From Ancylostoma caninum (taxonomy: Eukaryota > Nematoda > Chromadorea > Rhabditida > Ancylostomatidae), in contig JBAJFG010000564.1 of the NCBI GenBank assembly GCA_037903475.1, positions 1-64,000 on the forward strand: a stretch of DNA of 64,000 bases, written 5' to 3'. The position numbers and the translations under genes were made by a program. Below are positions 37,701-49,601 of this stretch, piece after piece. How positions within the stretch are numbered: position 1 is the stretch's first letter; each line of letters begins with the position of its first letter. Below the pieces are notes generated by a model. That model was given only the letters and a program-made list of their open reading frames with translations, ran no database searches and was not told where the DNA came from.

Positions 37701-40410
37701 GATAAGGGTGCGTCGGCGTCCAAAAGCGGGGAAACGCGTGCAGTCCAAAGGAGTGATAAGGGTGCGTCGGCGTTCAAAAGCGGGGAAACGCGTGCAGTCC
37801 AAAGGAGTGATAAGGGTGCGCCGGCGTACGAAAGTGGAAGAACGCCTGGAGTCGGGTCCAACGGTGTGATAAGGGCGCGCCGGCGTCTAAAAGTGGGGAA
37901 ACGCGTGGAGTTGGGTCCAACGGCGTGATAAGGGTGCGCCGGCGTCCAAAAGTGGGAAAACGCCTGGAGTCGGGTCCAACGGCGTGATAAGGGTGCGCCG
38001 GCGTCCGAATTGGGAAAACGCCTGGAGTCGGGTCCAACGGCTTGATGAGGGTGTCCAAAAGCGGGGAAACGCGTGGAGTCGGGTCCAACGGTGTGATAAG
38101 GGTGCGCCTGCTTCCGAAAGTGGGAAAACGCCTGGAGTCGGGTCCAACGGCGTGATAAGTGTGCGCCGGCGTCCAAAACGGGAGGAACCTTTGGAGGAGG
38201 CGAGGAGATGCTGCTAGGGCTTCTACTTGACGCACTACGCTGTTCGCGCTGCGTTCGTGCTGCACAGTTATCAGAGGAGTTATAATCCAGTGTGGAGTCC
38301 AACGGTGAGATAAGGGTGGATCGGTGTTCAGGTCCAATCCCAGTTTGCACTTACTCGGTCAATTTTTACTATTTACTTCCACCGAAATGCGGCACCACAA
38401 ATTGTTGGAAAGGAGCTGTCCATAGTGGGTCAATGGTTCCATGAACCGCGGTAAATAATGCTTCTCTGTGGATAGTGTCTGTTCATCCACCTGCGCTAAT
38501 CTTATCTGAGGACAATGAAAATATGCGAGCGAAGCGAGCACGAAAAGAAGCCTGAGAGTCCGGCGTTAGCCGGACGATCAGGCTGGTGACTTATAATATG
38601 GCACTTAATTTGTGTGTCAGCAAGCGTGTGTATGTCCGAATGTGTGAGTGGATGTCTGTATGTCACGAAATTCTATGACTGGTCAATGATGATGATTATG
38701 AGATCATATAGAAGCTGGAGAACGCGTGAGGTGTAGTGGAGTAGAGTGCGGAGGAGATGAATTGGAAAGTTGTATGATATGCAATTGGCCCACAACAGGA
38801 GGAGTGTGCGCCGCACCTAGGAGTGAGGAAACGCGTGAAGACGAGTCCAGCGGTGTGTTAAGGCTGTGTCGGCACCCAAAAATGCAGTAATACCGGGCGG
38901 ATCTGCTTCTGCGTGAGGATCGCGCAGTCATACATTTCTGTTTTCCACCCTATATAAATGACCTAGATCTACACTATTTTCCTTCATTCTCCCTCTCCAT
39001 TTCATTCTTGCCTGGATGGGCTACCCTCTCCTTTCCGTTTGAATACACCAACAGACCCTTATCACCTGATGTAGCATAACAACCAGCTAAACAAATCATT
39101 TCAATAGATCATCTTGTTCACCTTGACTCCCTTTGATCTTCGGGTATACGAGCTCGGGAAATAGCATGGAGCCAATGGGCGCAGTTCGCTCATTTCATGA
39201 TTGAACCCCAACAATCCTTCCATTTGTTCCTCTCGCGAGCCAGAGTTGTGCATTATATTCTGTCCGTTTAAGGGACACGAAGAGCATCGCATCTATCCTT
39301 GAATGACTTCGTAAAGAAGTCTGACCATCGGGTCGGTGGTCTTCCTGTCGCGCGCTTAACGTCCCGTGAAGTCCAGTCGCTGACCGCTCCTATCCAATTG
39401 TAGTTAAAGCACATCACGTGTGCAGCCCACCTAATCTTACTCAACTTGGCGTATGCGGCAGCGTTCCTGATTTTCGACTGTTGACGAAGGGTGCAACTCC
39501 GTATTGAAGCCCTCACTTGCGTGAGGCGGGTTACTCCCAGCATCACCCTCTCGATGGAGCGTTCCATGACGCTGACCGCATTCTCATCCTGCGTGCGCAG
39601 CGCCCAGGTTTCTGAGGCGTATGTCAAAGCATGGAGAACCGTTGTGTTGAAGAGATGGGCACGGAGCCTAGTGTTCTTCATCTTCTTCACTACGTCTTCG
39701 ATGCTCTTGTAAGCTCCCTAAGCCGCTCGTTTCCTCCTGCCCAGCTCTGGAACGAGGTCATTCATCATGTTGACTTCCTGACCTAGGTATACGTAGCTGG
39801 AGCATTCGGATATGGTCGTTCCGTTGAGCGAGAATAGGGCATCCGAGACCCATCCGTTTTTCATTAACATCGTCTTCGTCAGATTCAGTTGGAGACCGAT
39901 CTTCCCACATGCGTCATCGAAGTCGGTCAGCATCTGTTCCGCTTCGCTGATTTGGCGTTATAGTGGTCCAGAATATAGAATACAATTACTTACAAAAAGA
40001 GGATTGGAAATAAGAAAGCAGTTTGTGTTAACTATGGATAGTCTAGGGGCGTGGCCTAGCCCTTCCGTGATTGGCCAACAGACAAATCGTCACTTCTATT
40101 CAGATGGATGACTGGTATGTCACACGAGCTCTACTTTCCGGCTCAAACACTACGCTGCTTGATCTCGGCGATCACTACTGTTCGACAAATTCCGAGGACG
40201 AGTTGGATGCAGCACTTGAGCGCAAGAAAACCCGTAAGAATCCTCAACGGACGATATTTGCACATTTCAGACCTGCAGAGAAGTGAGTTTTTCTTCGCAT
40301 TTACTCTTCAGTAACCATTGCTCTCAAATAAATCGATGTCTAGGTTCCCGCTCAAGCGTTCCATCCAGATATGGAAAGAATTCGCAGTGCTCAACAACAA
40401 ATGCTCCTAG
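34737..40410 (+). CDS. GT31-family beta-1,3-galactosyltransferase-like enzyme, 341 aa
   Basis: Eight exons join in frame: 34737-34871, 35358-35549, 35867-36001, 36059-36171, 36597-36674, 36733-36859, 40104-40282, 40344-40410 (1026 nt, TAG). It is a type II Golgi protein: a short cytoplasmic end, a membrane anchor at about 8-24, a stem, then the catalytic domain. GT31 landmarks are VVFVIHS, DILQVDTIEHYHNITYK, the metal/sugar-nucleotide DDD motif in FVIKLDDDVMVD (Asp176-178), YCQGMAYIFTGD (233-244) and MDDWYVTRALL, the late acidic motif. Four N-glycosylation sequons fit a luminal domain. The family transfers galactose or N-acetylhexosamine from UDP-sugars to glycan acceptors; the acceptor cannot be read from the sequence. 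Intron 6 is 3.2 kb and full of repeats. The length is normal for the family and no active-site loss is visible. Confidence 0.9.
37530..38200. repeat. Minisatellite with a 54-60 bp unit, about 11 copies
   Basis: Units follow the pattern GTCCAACGGCGTGATAAGGG, TGCGCCGGCGTCCAAAAG, then GGGAAAACGC and a GGAGTCG-type link. A shorter variant with GTGCAGTCCAAAGGAG predominates at 37680-37810. Diverged units appear at 38290-38330 and 38820-38890. It lies in intron 6 of the GT31 gene. Long open frames on both strands, up to 247 codons, arise from the repeat because the unit lacks stops. Confidence 0.85.
39268..39956 (-). pseudogene. RTE-type non-LTR retrotransposon fragment (reverse transcriptase C-terminal part)
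   Basis: Read on the minus strand, the fragment contains the end of a reverse transcriptase and the following region: FDDACGKIGLQLNLTKT, YVYLGQEVNM, then AHLFNTTVLHALTYASETWAL and ATGRPPTRWSDFF. These are typical of nematode RTE-like elements. A TAG replaces the Trp codon expected between RRKRAA and GAYKSIEDVV, in the same frame, so the copy is dead. It is truncated at the 5' side, as usual for LINEs, and lies antisense inside intron 6 of the GT31 gene. Confidence 0.8.
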
Positions 40411-40499
40411 TCTTTCTGAAGTATTTTATGTTCTTTGTAAATATTTGAACTTTGTAGGGGATTAAACCTAATCAGAACAAAGCAGTGCTTTAATTTGAG

Positions 40500-40510
40500 A
40501 ATAAAATAAA
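40500..40510 (+). terminator. Overlapping AATAAA signals after the GT31 gene
   Basis: Two overlapping AATAAA hexamers lie about 90 bases after the TAG at 40410, consistent with a short 3'UTR. Confidence 0.6.
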
Positions 40511-41239
40511 TGTAAACCAATTACCAATCGGATTAAATGTATTGAAAATAAAGTGAACCAGAATATATCGAAGTATCGATAACATGGGGGACAATAGCAA
40601 TGTGGGGAACCTCGCTGGTACCTTTCAACAAGCAGCAAGGGAAGATAGTCGGAGCTTATCCTTTCATTGATCGGCTCTTCTTACTAAAAGTGAAACAATC
40701 CTAAATAGCTAAGTCCACCTCAAAGCCACCTCAAAGCCACCGTATTTTATGAGCTGTCTCTATCGTCGACGTTGACCATGAATTCCGTATATGTTAAGAA
40801 TAAAATAATATTGGAATTAGGAGAATGGAGACCACTCCAAGGTACTCTATCACATCTGCTAAAAAAAACTCGAAATAATTCTATATTCAGTCAGAATCTG
40901 CTATAATGACATGACATGTGATACCGACAAAGGCAGAATCAGTAGAAATTTTCAGTTTTTTCTTCCGATATGAATAACAGCTGTCTTAGTTATAGTAGGG
41001 GACATAAGTATTGCAACAAATTGTCTTCTGCCCGTAAATTCTTTCAATGCAGTACTGGACAACTCTAACTTTCATATGATTCGCAGATATGCATAGAGTA
41101 CTGGTGCGAGTAGATGCGACTTCAGTTTGTGCATGAATTTCTATGAAAGAAAAGTTTTTCTTCCGTGACGTCGAATTTTGTTGTCGACAACCGCCTACAA
41201 CGAAATGTTTACAATTGGGGTCTCAACCTGAATTGGATT

Positions 41240-43150
41240 TATTACGTTAGTTCTGGAGCAGTTTAACTCCAAAATAGGGTCAAGCGTGGTGTTGGTAAAA
41301 ATTCGATCCCAAAGCCCCCCTCCCTTGTCGACAGGAAAAATACGACCCCCCCCCCTCCAGAACATTTAATTTTTCACGTTTCCAGTTATTGTAATTCAAC
41401 AACCTTCAAAATATCCGGGATATTTTCTTGAATTCAATTAATTTTTAAAATAATTTTTCACTTTCGATTTTTAATTTTTAAACTTGAATTTCAGATTCTA
41501 TCAGTGAAACAACCAGTCAGTTGTCGCACATTTATACACTTATTATAAGCAACTGGAGTGATGCAGAAGTCCTATTTATGTGCGAACAGGTCCAGGGTTC
41601 GATCACTGCCGGAGACCGATTTTTGCAGAATGGAAAAATGCATGTGGAGCGGTCGGACGTCAAGTATCTATGTGTGTGAACAAAAACAAATCGTCAGAAG
41701 CTTTTCTGAGCTGTGAAAGTGGTGTTCTTTCACTCAGATTTGAAATCGTACACGTGCAGATGTATGGTCAGGTCAAGCGTGATGATGATAGAAAGTCGAC
41801 CTCTATACGACCCCTCCCCCCTCTCAACCGCCAAAAATACGACCCCCCCCCCTTTCTCACACAATCGCACGATTTTCAAATGAGATGAGAAATGAGAACG
41901 AAAATGCAGACACTACTCGTCTTTGAATTCAAACGTTATAAGAGTAATCACCGCGTACACCGTCAAGGGTTCGATCCCCTATTTATCCAGAATTTTTGCA
42001 ATAGGTTGAAATGTAAGCGGTTGGCGAATATCGCTCTGAAAGCATGACTTCAGACTAAATCAAGCGATTTACTTCAAATTTGTCATGAAAAATATCGATA
42101 TACGTCATCCACATAGTCAAGGGTTCGATCACATCCGAGGCTAAAAATTTCTCTTAAACACTTAAAACAAGGTGCCGTTGTAGTGGACTCGAGATTATCG
42201 AAAGTAGTGCACCAAAGGACACTTTATTGAGCTGCATAACTGAGCAGGACGAGCATTACGAACGTGCAAAAACGTCCACCGAAAATTTTGGGTCACTCAG
42301 AGGTATGGTTGTAGATGGACCTGAATAGCAGAAGACTTAGCCAGTTGAGGTGCCGATCTTTTTTTAGTTGTAAATAGTCGAAGATTTGCGTATTCAGGCT
42401 GCACAGCTCCTTTTTTCGCATCTTTCTCCGTCGCGATTCAACTCCGTCGATAAAAACATGTAAAAAAAGGCCATGTTTATCGACAAAACCTCATCTCCGT
42501 AATTCCCGTGCTGAATCTTTCCTCCTGGACATGGAGATCTGAAACTCGGGGGTAAAAACAGTCGGGTAAGGTTCATAGAATGACTTTCTATCAGCCTGCA
42601 GGACTGAGTAGGACTGGCAGTGCAAAAATTTTCACCTGAATTTCGGCTTGCTCTGAGGCATAATTGTAATTAGACATGGATAGCAGGAGATCTAGCCGGT
42701 TGATGTTCCGATTTTTCTCAGTTTTGACTGGTAGGAGTTTTGTGCTCTCAGCCAGTGTGGTTCACTTTTCCGCAGTTGTCATCATTCCTGCTTCGATCTA
42801 GTCGATAAAAAAAGTAAAAAAAGGCCATTTCTATCAAATAAACGTCATTTCCGTAATTCCTGTGCTGAATCTTTTCTACTGATGCTGGAGAGCTGAAACT
42901 TGAAGGCAGAGCACGACTGGGTAGTCTCCATAGTGTGACTTTTTTTCGGTTTCCAGGGGTGAGCAGGAGCGGCGGTACGTATGAACAAAAATGACATTCC
43001 GATACTCAGTCTCGCTCGGTGGTCTAGCAACAGTACTACTAAAAGTAGTACCCGTTCTCTACGATCCCTCCCCTCTACGACCCGCCCCCCTTTATCCGCC
43101 CACCATACGACCCCCGTTGATAATTTATCAACACACGCTTGACCCCGTGT
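41240..43150. repeat. SINE-like B boxes and C-rich repeat cluster
   Basis: B-box sequences GGTTCGATCAC or GGTTCGATCCC occur at 41596, 41968 and 42122. Near them are repeated C-rich segments of ACGACCCCCCCCC type (41340, 41805, 43080) and ATAGGGTCAAGCGT or its complement (41275, 43135). They look like overlapping copies of one or two short elements. No gene is visible. Confidence 0.5.
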
Positions 43151-44816
43151 ATGGTTGTTTGTCAGGAATTCAAAAAAGGTTGGCATGTGACCTGGGAAAA
43201 TGGCTCAAGCGGTTTTGCTATCAGGAAGATTTGCGCTTCCTGAGGCACAACTTTTTATTTTAGGAAATTTGGTTTGTTAGGGTTAAATTCGGGTGAAAAT
43301 TTGTTGGTAAAAAGATAGGAAAACTGCGATTTTGACCAACGGTTTACCACTGGTTAACCAACCGAATAAAACTCGTCCCAGGAAACATTAAAAGCTGAAA
43401 TTTTACAGGAATATAGAACTTGACTTCCTCCCTCAGTTTTGTCAACTTTTAAGTATGTTGAAAAAAAGCCATAAAAAACCTGATTTTTGGCAAGTTCAAG
43501 AAGGTGGTGTTAATCTGAGGCGAATAACTTCATAGTTACCTTGTATGAAGGAACAGCTTCGACGCATTACAATAGAGGACGATTTGCTCTTTCTTACACA
43601 TTGAGTCGTTTCTTTACAGGACCTTCTGATTTTGTCAGTTATTTAGTGTTAACATACTCCAAGGCCCGTAGTAAAATGTCATGGCGGTGAGATGAACTCC
43701 AAAACCATCATCACGCTTTAGGCGATGATTGCATGCCAGCTCACATCCACGGGGTATAGGATAGCAGATCATTGCCACATATGTTACTGCTAGAGCATGC
43801 ACCAAATAATGCTTCCAAGCTTCAGAAGAAAGTGTTTATCGAGGATTATGAACATGTTATTCTTGGTATTAAAAGAAAAAGTGTGTGTTGAAGTGTTTGT
43901 AAAAGTACCATCCTAGCGAGAAATCGAACTTGGAGTTCGCTGGAAAAAAAACGAACTTTCTTACCTTGCTGTTATCATACATATCATGTCATGCATATCA
44001 TATCATATCATGCTCTTCAGGCGACCCCCCCCCCCTGCTCCCCCCGAGGCGACCCGCCTTAGTAAATTACTATCGTACGCTTGATCCTGTTCCAAAATGC
44101 ATATTAGCACAGGATTCACTCATGTCTGTCAGCCTTGAATATGATTGGTTTGTCGGCAGTCCTCTGCCACAATTTCTGGCATTCTAACTCATTACATCCG
44201 TTATAAGGTCAGCATTTCTCCTCATGACACTCTTGATCTATCTCAAGATGTGCTTCTGCACTGCGATCTCTATCCTTCTTGGAGAGTGGAGATAACCCAG
44301 CTGATTTTGGTCAGCAGGGCACATTGCCGGAAGAGTGGCTTGAATTTTTGCCTTGCTCGGGAAAAACGATTTCACTTACGTTATTGTGCATAAAGAAGAG
44401 CCGAGTTCTCTAGAATGTTGGCGCAGGCAGTGAAGCTTGAAATTGCCTGGTTTCAAAGGGTCACTGCCAAGAGGTACCCGAGCCAATTACCGCCAGATGG
44501 CCGTATCAGCGGCGAGATCGGCTACTGACAGGGCCCGTTACCGCCTCAGTGCGGACCACCCCAAGCTCCGCCCACATAGCCAATGCCGCATGCGACGCTC
44601 GCAACGCGGTGAACAAGCCGAAGACAATGTAAGCGAGCGAAATCGAAGGAAAAGAGTTACATATTTCATCCCAAGGGTCAGTAGTTTAGAGAATGATATT
44701 ATCAGTGATCCCGCTGACTGAAAGTGCGGAATTTCACACTCACAAGGCGTTTATCATGGAATTTTTTTTTGAACCAGGTCCCGGGCGTCATCAGTAATGT
44801 CGAAATTTTGGTGAAT

Positions 44817-45172
44817 TTAAAAGCAGTGTCCAGCCGAATCTTCAGTATTAGAACCCAAAGCCGATCCAGTGCCGGCTCCGCTCTTTCGAGGACTTATTGA
44901 AAACATATTATTGAAAACATATCGAATGTCTGAGGTTGTGAAGACATGTTTTAGTGTTCATCAGTATGGCACCTTTCCACTCTCTTGTGCTGCGTACGGC
45001 ACTCCAACGCGTATTAACTTGTTGAACAGGCCTCCCTAAATCTGACAAGTGCTTTTCGATACACGGCCAAAATTTCGACACGAATTTCTGAAAAGAAGCT
45101 GGTGCCCAAATTTTGGAAAAAAAGGGATGGCAGACTTCAAGAATTCGAATTTTTCCTAGGCACTGCCTTTAA
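44817..45172. mobile_element. TTAA-flanked inverted-repeat element 2
   Basis: The ends are TTAA-AAGCAGTGTCC and GGCACTGCCT-TTAA, in inverted orientation and similar to the tips of the element at 21969-22399. It is 356 bp and has no coding capacity. Confidence 0.5.
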
Positions 45173-47740
45173 GTGAAGGTATGCATTTATAGATTTTTTT
45201 TCAGCACCCGCAACAATATTGTATGGTTCATTTATCACTTTTTATCTCATTGTTATTCCAAGTAATCAATACCGGATGAAATGTAACTTAGTGGCGATCC
45301 TAGGCAGTGCTGTCCCTGAGGCATGTCTAGGGGGTAACTGCATGTCTGCGGGTCAATTCTCGCACCACGACATAAACTAGATGCCACATTGATTGACTAT
45401 AAAGTATCTTACGACTAGGTGAAGTCAGAGTGGAAAAGAAAAAAAAATACCAAGGTTCGACCATTTGAACTTCACTTTAGTCTATGATCTTCAATTTAGT
45501 CATCGTTTACTTTGTCATAGAGAAAATTGTAGGGAAAAGTTTGAAATAAGTGTACCGAGATCACCCACGATTCACAGGAAATGATATACTTTCCTTCACT
45601 TGTATACAGTCAAAATGAATGAGACATCATCAGATTTCCACAAGGAAAACTACGCACTGGCGGCAACTTCCATAAGGAAAATTTCGCATCCGCGGCATAA
45701 TAGGCGGGGCTTGTGGCGTACATGACGGACGAGTCTGCTGGCGCTGTTACCAGCTCAGCAGCGCTGATCTGGGCAGTTCCTGGAAGCCTCCGCCTAATTA
45801 GGTCGGGTACCTCTTGACCGTTTCCCGGTTTCGAAAGTTAGAAAATAAATCAAACCATATCGAAGTGTAATAAATTACGCTGGACATCAGAGGGATGGAG
45901 TATACTACTTCACTCTTATGGAAGCACGGTAACTCTGTTCAATTTCAATACAGGGATGCAAATGGAGCATTTGCAGAGCATGTTGCTTCAAACATTATAA
46001 GAAAATCCAGTGTGAAGCAAGGCGGATTAGAGTGTTGCAGGCTACTGCTACTTCTCATTTTGATGTTGTAAGTCGATGAAACCGCTACGATTCAGGTCGC
46101 TACGTGAAAGCTGCATTGAAAAGGATATGCAACTTCTGCATCCAGTGTGATTTTCTGATTAAGCTCAATTATCGAAGCAAAATAAAAATCCAAACCATGC
46201 CTCTACCAATGTGCACTAGTAACTACACCAAAGCTAGCTGGGTCATCTCCACTCTCCAAGAGGGGTAGAGGTCGTAATGGAGATGAACATCTTCAGATAG
46301 AGCAGGTTGAGGAATTATAAATGTCCGTTTGACCTTCAAATTAAAAACACTACCACGATGACCTTCAAATTAAAAACACTACCACGACAATATTACAAGA
46401 GCTCCATCCAAGAGGTATTTCCCAAACTGTTACATGACTCTTCTACTTTTTCCACGAAATGAAGGAGTCCCCTCCATTACAATATCGCAGCGCTTTAAGA
46501 CGCATTAGCGACCCACCCAAATTTTAACTCCACCGCAGTCTTTAAAGTTCTTCTCCTTCAGTGAACGCTGCATCGGCAGGATCTGATAGTGCCAATCCTG
46601 GACTAGGAGACAGGTGGGGTAGGGAATCCCATCGTTATTTCCTGGTCATCTTCTAGGTCATTTCCAGGATGTGTCGTTCTGACCATATCGTGGAAAAGTT
46701 TTGTAGCCGCTGTTCTGATACCATGACGTTGGAGTTCTTGGTCCAAGCGGTCCTAGTATTGAGCAGAGGGATCAGCACTAAACTTGTGACTACTAATCAT
46801 CATCCTTGAATGAGGCGTTCTTTTAATATCTTACCTCAAACGCAGTGTCACCTTCCGTTCGTGACTGTCGGGTTTACGTATCGGAATAGGCCGATGTGCG
46901 TCGCTGAGCAGGAGTGGTTTTTTGCCTGTATGTTCAAGGCACACTCTTCTATTATCTGACACCATAACGGTTTCGAAGGAATGGCGACTCTTTACACGGC
47001 AGAGAAGGATTCGGCCGATGGCGGCTCACGTACTCACTATGTCCGCCTTAAGTAGGTGCGCTACCAATTGAAAATAATTTTTCAAAATTAAAAAATGGGA
47101 GGATACCAAGCAAATCATATACTTTCTGAAGCGCCATGAAGCACTCTTCTACATGAATACACATGCCCTGCCAAAAATAGTGACACTGGGGAAAATAGAG
47201 GTGGAAAGGAAAACGAATGCAGCGGACATTTATAATTCGTCAACCTTTGAGGTCGAGACCCAATTTGTAAACTTTTCCTTGAAGGTGTTTGTCAACAACG
47301 TTGAACTTCAAATTTTGACTTCACCGAATAAAAAATTTCTCCCAGAGAAATTCATGCACGAAATGGAGTCGCATCTATTTCCACCAGTATTACATGCATA
47401 CTGCAAAACGTATGAAAATCAGAGTCGCCCAACTCTGCGTTGAAAGAAGCTACGGGCACAAACGACTTATTGCAATGCTTATATCCGCCACTGCATATAA
47501 ACCGATCAGCAATCAATAGATCTAGGAGTTTCAAAATTTGAAAGAAAAAAGGCGTCTTTTAAATTATCATATAACTCTTGACGATAATCTACTGCACTTA
47601 AAAATTCTAAGACAACAAAAAAGACTAGTCTGAAACAGAGTTCAACACAAGAAATTTGAGCGAGTTGTTATTTCGACCACTTTGGTAGCATTGATTAGGA
47701 TTTACATAGTCATCGAACATATATTTCTGATGCTTAGCCA
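45173..47740. other. No gene seen
   Basis: Besides the duplicated 28-bp unit, I see only unique AT-rich sequence. The 96-codon frame at 47153-47443 has a protein-like look but no motif or splice context. Confidence 0.45.
46336..46388. repeat. Tandem duplication of a 28-bp unit
   Basis: GACCTTCAAATTAAAAACAC followed by TACCACGA occurs twice in direct succession with no visible change, pointing to a recent event. Confidence 0.75.
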
Positions 47741-47754
47741 TAACCATAGATCAT

Positions 47755-48948
47755 TTAAATAGGAAGAGCGCGCTCCACTGTTTCTGTAAAGGCAAATGGC
47801 TCTCCACTCTCTGTACATTCACGATGCCCTTCTGGTGGCTTTCTGGATTCTGAAATAAAAACTGGAGTTGTGATAAATTCAAGCAATCACCTCAAACTAT
47901 TCAGAGCCTGAATATAAAGTTCGATTGAGCCATCTTCAACAGACCACAAAAAAAACGCCATGGGTGGATTCGTTCGGTCGCTTTGTGCACATATAATTCA
48001 CAGTAATGCTCAGAATGAATACCTGTTAAAGTGATTCTAATTCCTTTCGCAAATTGCTAGAACTTTCCTCTCTAAGTCTGTCATCAATGCTGGGTCCTAG
48101 AAAGTTTTGCTAGTAACTATTTCTGGCTTTAACATTTTAATAAAATACAGGAAGACAGTGTGGAGGTATACAGAGAACAAAACTCGCTTACCGCACGCCA
48201 TCCTCTCAAAGTCGTTATCCTGCGCTTCTTCTGCTATTTTCGGCCTTTTCAGATCCGCTGGCCCTTTCAGATCCGCTTCAGGTATTACTGTACTTCGGAA
48301 AACAAACTGCTGAGGTATCGCACCTAGAGTATTTGCCATGCTAAGAACGAAGGGAAAGAAAGTAACTGAAGGTGAAGTAACTGAAGTAACTGAAGTAACT
48401 GCACCTGGGTAGTACTTCCTCCTCTCCGGTGTTGAGATGAGTTGAGCAGCAGAAACCGGCTGAAATAAGAGCAATTTCCATGGAAATTAGAATAGTACCG
48501 TAGAAAATTGAGACAATAGCGTAATAATTGTAAAAAAAAAACATGAACAGTCAAGAAATTAAACACTTCAAATGTAACACACCTGTTCATGTTTCTTCGC
48601 GACAAACTTCATCTTCTTGCCTTTGGCAATCCTATTCAGATGGTTCCAGATTGTCGATGACCCAACCCCAAATCTGGCAGCCAAGTCAGCCAATGTTAAC
48701 TCTGGGTTGTCCTTCTTGAGTGTCTCCAGCTCGTCGTCGTCTACCAATGAGTACCTCTCTGTGTTGACATCAAGACTCTCGTCTCCCTCACGGAATTTCC
48801 TGTACCATCGCCAAATACTGCTCTGCGACGGCGCGGTGTCTCCAAATACTCGGTCCAAATTCGCTTTCGCCGTCGTACCACTGTTTCCTAACTTATACTC
48901 ATACCAAATGCAAACTCTCCTTCGGATGTCACGATTTGTAGGTGGCAT
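47755..48948 (-). CDS. Mariner-transposase-derived DNA-binding protein A, 268 aa
   Basis: Four exons on the minus strand: 48948-48583, 48459-48192, 48022-47945, 47849-47755 (807 nt, TAA). The first exon (residues 1-122) is a complete mariner/SETMAR-type bipartite DNA-binding domain. Its first helix-turn-helix (8-55) carries VCIWYEYKLG, AKANLDRVFGD and WRWYRKFREGDESL. Its second (75-108) carries LTLADLAARFGVGSSTIWNHL, followed by the basic GKKMKFVAKKHEQ. No DDE/D catalytic domain follows; residues 123-268 are unlike transposase, with a VTS repeat, a duplicated ADLK motif and an acidic segment. This is the pattern of a transposase DNA-binding domain captured as a host gene, possibly a regulator or repressor binding mariner ends. 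A TTTCAG acceptor five bases before the start suggests trans-splicing. Exons 3 and 4 are less certain, because the donor of exon 3 is weak (GTCTGT). An upstream ATG at 48975 would add nine residues. Confidence 0.7.
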
Positions 48949-48950
48949 CT

Positions 48951-48956
48951 CTGCTG
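48951..48956 (-). promoter_or_regulatory. Probable spliced-leader acceptor before gene A
   Basis: On the minus strand TTGTTTCAG, followed by a second CAG, precedes the ATG at 48948 by two to five bases. It fits an SL trans-splice site and favours this ATG over the one at 48975. Confidence 0.5.
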
Positions 48957-49015
48957 AAACAATGACGAAATTCATCTAGAATAATCCATGCTCATCGCGG
49001 ATGTGCACACATATA

Positions 49016-49171
49016 CAGAGAACTCCAAACGGACGCAGTCAAGAGTCAGGACCGCGGCGCGGCTCTCTTGGGGAGAGTCACGAGAGCTCAGCATAGTGTG
49101 CGCCTGCGTCTCTGCCCATGAGAGCCGCGCCGCGATCTCGACTCTTGTCTACGTATGTTTGGAGCTTCCTA
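49016..49171. mobile_element. TA-flanked inverted-repeat element, family 1, copy 2
   Basis: The same 156-bp structure as at 1106-1261, including the central GAGCTCAGCATAGTGTGCGC. It sits just upstream of mariner-HTH gene A. Confidence 0.75.
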
Positions 49172-49601
49172 TATACTGTAGAAAAATAGGTTTGCGGAGT
49201 GCTATGCTTGGAAAGGTCAGTGCGGCAGAGCTGCGATTGGTCAGCTGGATGAGGTGGCCAATCGTAGGGTTCTGTGCCACCCACTTTCCAGGTGCAGCGC
49301 TTCACACAAAATAAATTGCCCTCGAGGGTATTTCGAAAAATAGATGTGAATACTATTAGGTATGTGAAAATGTTTCCGCCCTCTAACGGTAAGTAGTTAA
49401 AATAGTTAGTTATCCTTGCGAATGCTTTGTAAACGCTACTTATTTTGTTGGTCTGATATCTGTTAATAATATCAGCACACATATGTTCTGATTTGCATCA
49501 ACATCGTTGTGTTTTACAGTGATAATCATGTCGAATTTGAGCCAAATAAGCATTTTTTGCCACAGTAACCCTACCGTAACCTTTTAAAAAAAACGGGATT
49601 A

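Noticed and set aside
37607..38350. 247-codon open frame on the minus strand and several companions
   Set aside because: It is the translated minisatellite; the unit is free of stops in several frames and both strands, and the array lies in an intron.
44437..44721. 94-codon Arg/Ser-rich open frame
   Set aside because: Composition bias only; no start context, splice sites or domain.
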